IMG/VR virus record: IMGVR_UViG_3300006121_000020
Coordinates: 1-38,026 of that record
Origin: a virus
Strand: one strand, 5' to 3'
Length of the DNA: 38,026 nt
Every line of letters begins with the position of its first letter. Positions within the stretch are counted from its first letter, which is position 1. A program made the position numbers and the translations under genes. Below the pieces are notes generated by a model. That model was given only the letters and a program-made list of their open reading frames with translations. It had not been told where the DNA came from and ran no database searches. Below, piece by piece: positions 7,119-15,953 of the stretch.

Positions 7119-8431
7119 TATTCGTACCTAAACTCTCTGCAATAGCCTAGTTTATGTAGTTTTGGTAGTTCTTCTTCTAGACGTTCACCAACGTCGTCGC
7201 GAACAATCATTGCACTAGGTATCTCAATCTTCTTAACTACTTCCATAGACTTCTTCGTAGCTTCTCGTACCGAGTCACCAATACCAGAAGTAACCAACAC
7301 ATAATCACCAGCGGTAACAAACATTTCTGTTTCTGTAAATTTACCATCTTCGTATATAGGTCCTTTCCCTAACATTACTTCACATAAATGTACATCATCT
7401 CCACACTTCTCTAAGTTATAGATAGGAAATCCACTAGGATCTCTACCAGTAACTTTAGTGAATGGGAAGTCCGGTATAGCTACAATATGACCAGCAGCTA
7501 TCTTAGTAGAAGCTTTAAGAGTGTCCTTACCTTCTAAAAGGTCACACATCCATTGTATAGAGTCACCCTTATGTAGTGCTGCTTGGATATTAAATAGAGG
7601 CCATCCTGGTCTTGTAGTCCATTCTAGAGGTCTTGGTGAGCCTTTATCATCAATGATGAATGCAAGGTCTACATAACCAATGTAGTTTTGGAATCGTAAG
7701 AACTCCTCTAGCTTCCCTAGAGTCTCATCAAACAACTTAGACTTTTCTGTATACTTTAATACAGTACCCATCTCACCAGTGTTTACACCAAAATTAGATG
7801 GCATTAGTTTCTTAAACTCAAAGTTCTCACATCTGAGTTTACTAAAGCCATCCTTGCCCATCCATGCACCCACTGCTACTTCAATACCTGGAACAAACTC
7901 TTGCATGATGAAAGGCATTTTAGACTTACCTTTAGACTTCCATCTTTCTAACATGAATAACATGTCAGCTGCATTCTTAGATACATAGCTTAATGCTTTG
8001 TCTGCATCACCAGAAGGTTTAGATACATAACGTTTAGGGTTAGCTTTAACGTACGCAATAGCGTCATTATAGTTCTTAAACTCTTGTCCAGGAATTACAT
8101 CAAGACCTGCTTTCTTCATAATGTCTTGACCTTCACCTCTACGTAACTCAAGGTAAGATGTATCGAGGTTAGCTCCTACAATAGGATAACCTTCTCTGTG
8201 GTACTTCTCAAGGAACTGCATTTGATATGCATTGTCAGATAGTACAATGATATCAGCCCACTTCATAAATGCTTGCCAGTTTAGTACACGAGTTACAATA
8301 CCCTTACCTATAAGAGATTGCTCACCGTTAGGTGTTTTCTTTTGCCATTGTTTAACTTCATGGCCATCACACATAAGTCTAATAGCAAAGTCTGTAAAAG
8401 CTCCCATAGGATCTAATAATAGGACTTTCAT
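7118..8431 (-). CDS. PurD-like ATP-grasp protein (divergent phosphoribosylamine-glycine ligase)
   Basis: This 437-residue protein follows PurD along its length. It has a Rossmann-like start, a lysine-containing ATP-grasp strand (YVSKPSG, K138), the PurD-type NTGxMG motif (218-223), an E-x3-R-x-G metal/ATP segment (E270, R274) and a late RDDVG motif (411-415). PurD joins phosphoribosylamine to glycine in purine synthesis. Here the N-terminal GSGGREHA phosphate-binding loop is replaced by DPMGAFTD, and the Asn of the E-x-N-x-R segment is Thr. The substrate may therefore have changed. It lies at the end of the virion gene block, four bases overlapping the giant ejection protein, rather than with nucleotide genes. 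Confidence 0.8.
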   Translation of the reverse strand: MKVLLLDPMGAFTDFAIRLMCDGHEVKQWQKKTPNGEQSLIGKGIVTRVLNWQAFMKWADIIVLSDNAYQMQFLEKYHREGYPIVGANLDTSYLELRRGEGQDIMKKAGLDVIPGQEFKNYNDAIAYVKANPKRYVSKPSGDADKALSYVSKNAADMLFMLERWKSKGKSKMPFIMQEFVPGIEVAVGAWMGKDGFSKLRCENFEFKKLMPSNFGVNTGEMGTVLKYTEKSKLFDETLGKLEEFLRFQNYIGYVDLAFIIDDKGSPRPLEWTTRPGWPLFNIQAALHKGDSIQWMCDLLEGKDTLKASTKIAAGHIVAIPDFPFTKVTGRDPSGFPIYNLEKCGDDVHLCEVMLGKGPIYEDGKFTETEMFVTAGDYVLVTSGIGDSVREATKKSMEVVKKIEIPSAMIVRDDVGERLEEELPKLHKLGYCREFRYE

Positions 8432-11400
8432 AGTATATCTTCCTCTCGTTTAATATCGTGTTTAAAGGCTCGTCTACGTAGTTTTCTAATCATCTTATCA
8501 ATCTTAGATTGTTGAATAGAAGTCTTAGATTCAATATCAAGTTGTCTAGCTCCAAAGACTTGAGCTCCTTCTCCAGAGTCATCTTTATTAGCTTGGAACA
8601 CTTGACTAGCTTGTGGTACTTGTTGTGTAAAGTAACGAAGTACATCTTTAGCAATGATACTAGGTTCACTCATTGGGTTGTATATTTGTTGACCAGTGTA
8701 AATGTTTCTATCTAAACCAAATTGTACCATACCTTGTAAAGCAGGATTAAATGTAAAGAATGCACTTAGCACAGCTTGAGGATCTTTAGTACCTTCAGCT
8801 ACCTCACCTATAGCATCCATTAAATGAAATGGACCTGCTCTACGTTGTCTAGCATTTTCATTACCAGTCATACGTTGAGCTAACATATCCATTAAAGGAT
8901 AGAAACAAGCCATAATAACAGCCATAGCTGCCACTCTATCAACACCTTCTATAAACTCTTTACGACCCTCAGACCCTTTTAAACCTGATCCTACTTCTTT
9001 AACTGTGTTAATCATAGATTTAAGATAGCCATAATGATAAGGACTAAATACTGTTATGTTAGGGTTCTTCATTACACTAGCAATACCACGGCTTAAAGAA
9101 GATCCTAAAACCTTTTCACCAATACGTGAAGGTACTCTATAGTTAGGCATATGTTTTTCTACATACTCAATAGCTTCAGGATGACTTAAACCTTTAGTAG
9201 CCATAACTTCTCTTAGCCATTGAAGATACATAATGTTACGACTCATCCACATAGCTCTACCAGAAGCTTCTGATAGCACATCATACATATTTAAAAGAGT
9301 TCTACCAGTATCTTTAGCTAAGTCTTTAAAGTCTTGAGTTTTAGAAAACTCTCTAAGACCTTTATTATAGATAGCATCACCAAACGTACTATTTCTAGTA
9401 CTCTCACCTAAAATTGAACCACCATATTTAATAGTATCAGTATAGAAAGAACTCATACCAAGTACATCATCAATAGCTTGTTTACCATACTTAACAAATC
9501 TATAAATACCTGCAGGAGTAACCCAACCTGATAAACCTCTACCTACACCTAAGTGCATACCTTCGTTATACATGTGACCTAAAGGGTTTAACATCATGTT
9601 CTTAACAATTAAACTAGCCATGTTAGTTAAGAAAGTAGGATCTTTAACCTTTGCAAAGTCTGTAATAACTTCAGATAGTTTGTTAGGGAAAGCCCAGCCT
9701 CTTAGAGCTGGAAGTCTATCTAATCCATCAGGTATAGAATAACCATCAGGTAATTCATCTTTAGGACCTGCTGGTCTAGCTAAACTTTTAAACAAGTCAG
9801 ACTCTGTTAAGTTTTTAATACCTTGATAATATCTAGCTTGAGCTTTTAATTCATTTACTGAATTAAGTAGTACAGATAGTGAATCTTTTTTATATCTAAA
9901 AGGTGAATGGAATTCAATCTCTGGAACTGTACCTTCAACTACAGTACCATTTAAAAGCTTATCTCCTACATCTAGGGCTCCTGTTAGAGTTGCTCTAGAG
10001 CCATCTGTAGGACTTACTAAACGAGTTAACAATGATGGTTCTTTCTCACCATTAACATTTTCCCATTTAATAACGTTACCACCTGGTTTAACTTCAATAA
10101 CACTACGTTTACCATCGGCAGCTTCTAATACAAATACAGAACGGTCTTTAGCAGCTCCTCTTTGTTTTTGTAGGTCAAAGTTAAAACCACCTTTATCACC
10201 TCCGCCAAGCTCACCTATAAAGTTCTTAACATTACTATATAGTTTACGTAGTCCTGTTGGTTCAGGGTCTTTTAAACCTTTAGCTATTAATTTATCTTCA
10301 TAAGCTTTAGCCTCATCTTTAGACATAGGTTCTCTTTGACGAGGGAAGTTATTCTCAGAAAGTGTTTTGTTTTTCATTACACCTTCTCTCATTAAGAACT
10401 TAGTTATGTCAACACGAGTCTCAAGAAGCGGTTTATATATTCTATCAAAGATGTCTTGTTCTTCAGGAGTTAAAGTAGTACCTTGGTTTGCTAATGCACG
10501 TAAGTCAGCAGCATCTTTTTCAAGTTGCTTCATTGCTTCTAAACGTTCAGCAACTGTTTTCTGCCAAGTTCTTGATGTTTCCCAGAAGTCTTTATTGTCA
10601 TTAAAGTATTTATTCTCTTCATCAGTGACAGTATCTTTAACTTTAGGATTATCAGACTCCATTCTATTATAGATGTCTTTAAGTTTATTATACTTCTCTC
10701 TATTTGTAGTACCGGATTGAAACTCTCTTTCAAAGTATTCAGCACCAATACCTTTACCCATTTGTTTAATTTCATTATCAATGTTATTAGCTTTAGTATG
10801 TAACTCTACATGGTCTCTATGAAGACCTTCTACAAAGTGTTGAAGGGCTGCACTTTGTTCAGGAGTTAAATCAACTTGATCACGAATAGACTTGGCAATT
10901 ACCTCATCATACATATCAATGTTTTGAAGGTTAAACAACCAGTCAGCCATACCATCTTCATTCTCAGGTAATGGAGGTATGTTAAGAACATCCATATTAA
11001 AGAAAGGGTTAGCTTGGGCAGCATCTATAGCTTGTTTATTAAGCTCACTTTCATATTGTTTCCAAGCATCTGTATTGTATCCAAACTTCTGTGTAATAGA
11101 ACCTCTACCCCAAGCTTTAGCATCATTACCATTAACCATGTCATGAGTTAAGTCCATGAGTTTATCAAAAGCAGTTACTTCATCTTTATTAGATATACCC
11201 ATTAAATCTTTTAGAATGTTCTTAAACTCATCCCAAGCTTTTGCTAGCTTGTTTTGAGGACCATCTCTTTTTACAACAATGTTTTGTAGTGTTCTTCTAA
11301 AGTCGTCACTAGTATACCCTTCACTTATAAACTCTGCTACATTTTTAGTACCATAAAGTCCTGATCCAACTGTTTTACCATTCTCATCTTTCCATTCTTT

Positions 11401-13509
11401 CCAATGCTCTTCTTCAGGAATAACATTTTTAATATCATTAAGAAGGTTTTCTAATTCTTCTACATACTTAGCATTAGTAGGATCATTAAGAGCTTTTATA
11501 GTTCCTGCATGGAATATTTCATGAGCAAAGGTTGGTAAGTCTGCACCATTAAATAAACGTACAGCATGAGTGTTAGGATCATACTCAGCAGGTACATTAG
11601 GACCTTCAGGATGTAATGTATCAAATAGATTTAGTTCAGCACTTGAAAGCCATTTACCTTTTTGTAATAGCTTAAAGATTTCTTGTTCAACTTTACCACC
11701 AAACTTACCAGCTACAATTCTATCAATAGCTTCACCAATGTTCTTAGAACCTACAATAATACCTTTAAGTTCATCTGGAGTAATATGATCAGCGTAGTTA
11801 ACATATTGCTGAGGAGGACCTTGTTTTATTAACTCATCGTGTCTTAATAGGTCAGCATCAGAGGCTTCTCCTAGAATAGCTTTAGTTTTAATATCATTAA
11901 GTTCTGTGTAGAAAGACTTACGAGAGTCATAAGTAAGGCTAGAGCTAACAGAAGGGTTAGCTTTATACCAATCTTCAAAAGGCATTTCTTCTTTAATGCT
12001 AACTCTGTTAATAAGGAAGTCTGTATAAGCTTGAGGAGTTTTAAAGTAGTTCTTTGGAAGGTTATATAAGAATTCCCATCTCTTATCTTTAAAGTGTTCC
12101 ATGATGGCTTTTTTATCTACTTCTAAATGCTTAGAACCATCAGCTACAGATGTAACAGGTCTTACAGCTTCTTCATATTGACTTTGATTAGCTCTATGTT
12201 CTTCTGCTTTAGACTCGTCTATGTTATGACGTGCAGAGTATTCCTTAGCAGTTTCTTTATCAAGGTCTACAACGTTATAGTCATTAAAAGTTTTAGGAGT
12301 GTACAGATCCTTTTTAAGGATATCATCAATATTTTGTTTAGGTTTAACATCTCTTAAAGGTTTAAGAGTTGCCCACTCACCTAGTTTAGTTGGTTTATCT
12401 CCAAGGAAAGGGAATGTAACAGCATTGATAAGAAGAGCTGTAGGATCATATTCACCACTCATCCATTGTTGGAAGCCTTCAATACCTACACCAATACTAC
12501 CTGCAAAGGCAGCTTGTTTAAGAGTTTCAGGTACAGCTACACCACCAACACCAGCAAAAGCTGTAATATCACCTAATTGAGCAGCATATTTATTTTGTTG
12601 TTCACCAACTTCAAGGTGATGGTTAATAGACTCTGGTAATAAGTTACGTTCTATTTTATTAGTTGCGTAGTATCCTACACCAGAACCTACAAGGTTAGTT
12701 ATAATTGGAAATGCTACTTTTAATACACGACCTTCAGGAGTAGCACCTAGAGCTGCTGTAGCAACACTAGTAAGACCTTTAGCACCAGCAAGACCACCCA
12801 TAGCAGGTAATATTCCTGCAGCACCATGAGATAAAAAGGTATCTACAAAGTTTTGTTTCTCTTCTTTGTATTGAGCTTTAATAGCACCAACTAATGTATT
12901 ATCATCTAGAAAAGGATTAGCTGTAGTTTTAGTATCTTCTTCTAAGAAAGGATTCTTTTCTGCAGTAGTATCGGTAAGGAATGGATTTTCTTCTTTTGGG
13001 GGTTCACTAGTTTTAGCTGTGTCCTTAGGAGTATCTACAATAAGATCACTAAGAGTTTTATCACTAACCTTATCACCTAATCTTAATTTCTCTTTAACCC
13101 AATCCCATGAACGTTTAGGTTGAGAGTATTTACTAGAAGGTAAGCTAGCCCAAGTTCCACCTAGTTTATTGATAGCAGATTCATAATCACCTTTTTCAAT
13201 GTCAGGCAGTGCACCTTTATCTTTGATTATTGCTTCAGCTATTTTGTCTTGACTCTCAGGGGAGAAGTCAGTAATGTTTAATTTCTTAGCATACTCATCA
13301 TAAGTAGTCTTAGTGATTTGATACTTACCTGCTGCAGTGCTAGGACCCTCAGCCGTAGTAGTGCCTACAACTCCAGGATGTTTGGAGAAGTCATTAAATG
13401 TAGAACCACCTGTAATAACATTATAATCGGCTCCCTCTGATTGACCAAGGAAGTCTTTAAATGTATTTAGGTTGTCTTTACTAGAGTCTTGTAGAAAAGG
13501 ATTTTCCAT
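8428..13509 (-). CDS. giant ejected virion protein: R-type transglycosylase, HExxH domain and long helical body
   Basis: This 1693-residue protein is probably an internal core/ejection protein that crosses the envelope with the DNA. Residues about 15-145 match the lambda R endolysin (GH104) pattern: SEG with likely catalytic E25, GGSTFNDFSKHP, AAGKYQ, DFSPESQD, KGALPDIEKGD and TWASLP. Four NPFL motifs lie at residues 3, 175, 186 and 198. A hydrophobic Gly/Ala-rich stretch spans about 227-370. HEIFH at 663-667 is an HExxH zinc site, with E726 in NVAEF as possible third ligand. The remaining 900 residues are mostly helical with hydrophobic patches near the C-terminus. It resembles T7 gp16 in size and concept, not in sequence. 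Confidence 0.85.
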   Translation of the reverse strand: MENPFLQDSSKDNLNTFKDFLGQSEGADYNVITGGSTFNDFSKHPGVVGTTTAEGPSTAAGKYQITKTTYDEYAKKLNITDFSPESQDKIAEAIIKDKGALPDIEKGDYESAINKLGGTWASLPSSKYSQPKRSWDWVKEKLRLGDKVSDKTLSDLIVDTPKDTAKTSEPPKEENPFLTDTTAEKNPFLEEDTKTTANPFLDDNTLVGAIKAQYKEEKQNFVDTFLSHGAAGILPAMGGLAGAKGLTSVATAALGATPEGRVLKVAFPIITNLVGSGVGYYATNKIERNLLPESINHHLEVGEQQNKYAAQLGDITAFAGVGGVAVPETLKQAAFAGSIGVGIEGFQQWMSGEYDPTALLINAVTFPFLGDKPTKLGEWATLKPLRDVKPKQNIDDILKKDLYTPKTFNDYNVVDLDKETAKEYSARHNIDESKAEEHRANQSQYEEAVRPVTSVADGSKHLEVDKKAIMEHFKDKRWEFLYNLPKNYFKTPQAYTDFLINRVSIKEEMPFEDWYKANPSVSSSLTYDSRKSFYTELNDIKTKAILGEASDADLLRHDELIKQGPPQQYVNYADHITPDELKGIIVGSKNIGEAIDRIVAGKFGGKVEQEIFKLLQKGKWLSSAELNLFDTLHPEGPNVPAEYDPNTHAVRLFNGADLPTFAHEIFHAGTIKALNDPTNAKYVEELENLLNDIKNVIPEEEHWKEWKDENGKTVGSGLYGTKNVAEFISEGYTSDDFRRTLQNIVVKRDGPQNKLAKAWDEFKNILKDLMGISNKDEVTAFDKLMDLTHDMVNGNDAKAWGRGSITQKFGYNTDAWKQYESELNKQAIDAAQANPFFNMDVLNIPPLPENEDGMADWLFNLQNIDMYDEVIAKSIRDQVDLTPEQSAALQHFVEGLHRDHVELHTKANNIDNEIKQMGKGIGAEYFEREFQSGTTNREKYNKLKDIYNRMESDNPKVKDTVTDEENKYFNDNKDFWETSRTWQKTVAERLEAMKQLEKDAADLRALANQGTTLTPEEQDIFDRIYKPLLETRVDITKFLMREGVMKNKTLSENNFPRQREPMSKDEAKAYEDKLIAKGLKDPEPTGLRKLYSNVKNFIGELGGGDKGGFNFDLQKQRGAAKDRSVFVLEAADGKRSVIEVKPGGNVIKWENVNGEKEPSLLTRLVSPTDGSRATLTGALDVGDKLLNGTVVEGTVPEIEFHSPFRYKKDSLSVLLNSVNELKAQARYYQGIKNLTESDLFKSLARPAGPKDELPDGYSIPDGLDRLPALRGWAFPNKLSEVITDFAKVKDPTFLTNMASLIVKNMMLNPLGHMYNEGMHLGVGRGLSGWVTPAGIYRFVKYGKQAIDDVLGMSSFYTDTIKYGGSILGESTRNSTFGDAIYNKGLREFSKTQDFKDLAKDTGRTLLNMYDVLSEASGRAMWMSRNIMYLQWLREVMATKGLSHPEAIEYVEKHMPNYRVPSRIGEKVLGSSLSRGIASVMKNPNITVFSPYHYGYLKSMINTVKEVGSGLKGSEGRKEFIEGVDRVAAMAVIMACFYPLMDMLAQRMTGNENARQRRAGPFHLMDAIGEVAEGTKDPQAVLSAFFTFNPALQGMVQFGLDRNIYTGQQIYNPMSEPSIIAKDVLRYFTQQVPQASQVFQANKDDSGEGAQVFGARQLDIESKTSIQQSKIDKMIRKLRRRAFKHDIKREEDIL

Positions 13510-13514
13510 TTATA

Positions 13515-14861
13515 TTAAACGTCTAAATCTAAACCTGTAAGTTGTTTATATTTACTAGCAACCTCTTCTTTAGACTTACCTTGTTTAATAGCTTCTTTAG
13601 CAAAGTCTTTATACTTTTTAAGATCTGTTTCAGATACTTTAGCTTGTTGAGGTTTAGCAGGAGCTGTTTTAGGAGCCTCTTCAACAGTAGCTTTACCTTT
13701 AGATATCTTTTTAAGGTCTGCTGTATCTTTTTGTATGTCTTGTTGTAATTGTAAATAAGTAGCGTAAGCTTGTTGTCTTATTTCTTTAGTAGTGCCATTC
13801 TCAGCTAAGTCTTTATAGAGCTTAGCATTATCTGTCTCTTCTTTAATAATAGAAGTTAGACCTTTAACATCATTACCTTTTTCTCTATAAGCTTGTTTAC
13901 GTTCATTTAAAGCTGTTGTTCTTTGTGTAGCTTCAATCTTAACATTATCCATACGTTCTTTTTCAGCAGCTTTAGTAGCTTCAATCTGAAGTTTAGTACG
14001 TTCTTTACCAGTAGTAGTACTTGCAGATAGTTGTTTAGCTTTAGCAATGTTATCTTTATAGTCATCACCAAAAGCTACAGTACCATCATAACCAATTTGA
14101 TTTAGTTGAAGTTGAGCAACACTTCTAGCACTTTTTTCAGCTTCAGGACCGCCCTCTGCACGTTTAATATAGCCATCTAATATACCACCTACATTGTCCA
14201 TAACTTTATCTTGAAGTTCTAAAGCTTTAATATTAGCATTAATAGCTTGACCTTGAAGATCAAACATTTCACCTTCTACTTTGTTAGCGGCATCTGTCAT
14301 GCCTCTTTTACGATACTCTTGAACTAATCCTTTTTTATAGTTAATAGCATTGTTTAAATCATTAGCAGCATTATGAGCCTCAAAATGTTGAGTCATAATA
14401 GGTTTAGTTTCTTGAGATGCAGTTGGAGCAGAAGAAGGCTTAGGACTTTCTGATTGCTTAACTACATCTGTAAGAGGCTTAGGTGCTTCAGCATCCATAG
14501 GAGTACCTGAAGACATAGACTTTCTTTCAGCATCTGTAGGAGGTTGTCCTTTAAATCCTAAGATAGAGTCAGCAGGACTTTCCATACCTTTCTCATCATA
14601 GGTACCAAACGGTGATGTCTTTTCTACTCTAGTTTTATCATCTGTAACAGGAGTAGTAGGAAAAGGAGAAGAATCATCAGGAGTTTTACTAGTAGCAGCT
14701 ACCTGTGGTTTACTAGTGTCTACTTGAGGCGTAGACGTATTATATTGTTTAGCATACTGAGCTTCAATATCCTTAGCCTTGTTTTGTTCCATTTTGTCTT
14801 TAACTAAAGAGCCAAATTGATAGCCCTTCATTAAGTCACCAAAGTAATCATAATAAGCCAT
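13515..14861 (-). CDS. putative internal virion protein, helical/coiled coil
   Basis: This 448-residue protein starts at MAYYDYFGD (14861). A GGTGG site lies about eight bases upstream, and the longer in-frame start at 14936 would overlap the previous gene and is rejected. Residues about 35-160 are a Pro/Ser/Thr/Lys-rich, disordered linker. Residues about 165-400 are Ala/Lys/Glu/Gln-rich and likely coiled coil. It sits directly upstream of the giant ejection protein (5-base gap) and next to the small Gly-rich protein. By position it is the second large ejectosome component, similar in role to T7 gp15. No enzymatic motif was seen. Confidence 0.65.
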   Translation of the reverse strand: MAYYDYFGDLMKGYQFGSLVKDKMEQNKAKDIEAQYAKQYNTSTPQVDTSKPQVAATSKTPDDSSPFPTTPVTDDKTRVEKTSPFGTYDEKGMESPADSILGFKGQPPTDAERKSMSSGTPMDAEAPKPLTDVVKQSESPKPSSAPTASQETKPIMTQHFEAHNAANDLNNAINYKKGLVQEYRKRGMTDAANKVEGEMFDLQGQAINANIKALELQDKVMDNVGGILDGYIKRAEGGPEAEKSARSVAQLQLNQIGYDGTVAFGDDYKDNIAKAKQLSASTTTGKERTKLQIEATKAAEKERMDNVKIEATQRTTALNERKQAYREKGNDVKGLTSIIKEETDNAKLYKDLAENGTTKEIRQQAYATYLQLQQDIQKDTADLKKISKGKATVEEAPKTAPAKPQQAKVSETDLKKYKDFAKEAIKQGKSKEEVASKYKQLTGLDLDV

Positions 14862-14865
14862 AATA

Positions 14866-15534
14866 TTATCCACCAAATAATGAAGCAATTGTACTAAAGA
14901 ATCCACCACCACTTGCAGCAGCAGAACCTGTACCAATTAAGTTGGCACCACCTATTTCACCAGCAATAGTACCTGTAGCGCCAACTGCGCCACCAGCACT
15001 ACCAAATATACTAGATACACCAGGGAACCCAGCTCCAGCATAAGCACCTAATGCTTGAGCACCAAAACTTGTACCAGGTTGAGCAGGTGTAACAATACCA
15101 CCTTGACCTGCACCAGAAGGACCCATAAGGTTTTGAATAAGTTGTTGGTATTGAGTTTGAGCATAAGCATTACCATAGTTTTGTAGTGCTAAGTTTTGAG
15201 CACCAGAAGGACCTGCTCCTGTAGCAGCAGACTGTCTATTTATTTGATCTGCTCCTTGAGTAATACCAAATTGATAACCAGGAGTCGACTTAATATAATC
15301 CGTAATAGACATACCTGGAGTTGTTATAGTTTTCTTATTTTTACCTGCACCTGTAGTAGTAGTTGAACCAGGAATAGTACCACCACCTAATATAAGTTGA
15401 CTTAATAGGTTAGCATAAGGAGCTCGTTGACCTGCTCCAAAGAAGTCTGTTTGTGTAGGTGAAGAAGATCCTCCGCCACCTTTACCATTATATCCTGGGT
15501 GCTTTAAAACACCAATTTGTTTAAAACCAAACAT
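14866..15534 (-). CDS. putative DNA-ejection/internal virion protein, Gly/Ala-rich
   Basis: This 222-residue protein contains GYQFGITQGADQINRQSAATG, then SGAQNLALQNYGNAYAQTQYQ. That pattern (G-Q followed by a Ser-Ala-Ala-x-Gly and QxYGxxxA helix) recurs in short podovirus DNA-transfer or ejection proteins. The C-terminal 70 residues are Gly/Ala/Ser-rich and hydrophobic, able to insert in membrane. It probably serves as the smallest ejection protein (T7 gp14-like role), lying between the GNAT-like protein and the two large internal proteins, as in T7 gp13-16 order. Confidence 0.68.
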   Translation of the reverse strand: MFGFKQIGVLKHPGYNGKGGGGSSSPTQTDFFGAGQRAPYANLLSQLILGGGTIPGSTTTTGAGKNKKTITTPGMSITDYIKSTPGYQFGITQGADQINRQSAATGAGPSGAQNLALQNYGNAYAQTQYQQLIQNLMGPSGAGQGGIVTPAQPGTSFGAQALGAYAGAGFPGVSSIFGSAGGAVGATGTIAGEIGGANLIGTGSAAASGGGFFSTIASLFGG

Positions 15535-15536
15535 TG

Positions 15537-15953
15537 TTAATTCTCCAAGGGTAATTCATAAAAAGTAAATTGTTCTTTATATCCATCGTTCTTAAACACT
15601 TTAGACCAACCTCTACGACCATAAGATTCTATAGTTGAACATTTATGTTCTTTACCAAAGTCTCTTAGTTCTTTTAACATTGCATCTTTCCATTTAGGTA
15701 ATTGTTTACCTGCTGTAAAATGCATGATTAAAGTTGTTATTTGTGGATATTTAAATATCTCAGTTACTACAAAACCATAAGTATGCTGATCATCAAAAGC
15801 AACCCAGAGTTGCTGAGGTTTAACTAATAAACCTTGTTTAATGTCTTCAGCTTTAAATCTACCAAAAGTATACTCTGCTGCACTTTTTAAATAAGACTCT
15901 ATTAAAGGAAAGACCTTTTCATAATCTTCTTTGTTAATTAAAAGGATATTCAA
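15537..15953 (-). CDS. GNAT-fold acetyltransferase-like virion assembly protein
   Basis: This 138-residue protein has the strand-helix order of a GNAT domain: an N-terminal ILLINKEDYEKVFPLIESYL, a central strand LWVAFDDQHTYGFVVTEI, then a strand TTLIMHFTAG and the C-terminal WSKVFKNDGYKEQFTFYEL. The canonical Q/R-x-x-G-x-G/A acetyl-CoA loop is degenerate (TAGKQLPKW), so catalysis is doubtful. T7 gp13, which starts the internal-protein gene run, is also described as GNAT-like. Position just before the ejection proteins supports the same assembly role here. Confidence 0.62.
   Translation of the reverse strand: MNILLINKEDYEKVFPLIESYLKSAAEYTFGRFKAEDIKQGLLVKPQQLWVAFDDQHTYGFVVTEIFKYPQITTLIMHFTAGKQLPKWKDAMLKELRDFGKEHKCSTIESYGRRGWSKVFKNDGYKEQFTFYELPLEN

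Noticed and set aside
13515-14936. Longer start for the coiled-coil virion protein
   Set aside because: The extra 25 residues would be encoded inside the upstream gene, and the ATG at 14861 has the GGTGG site at proper spacing.
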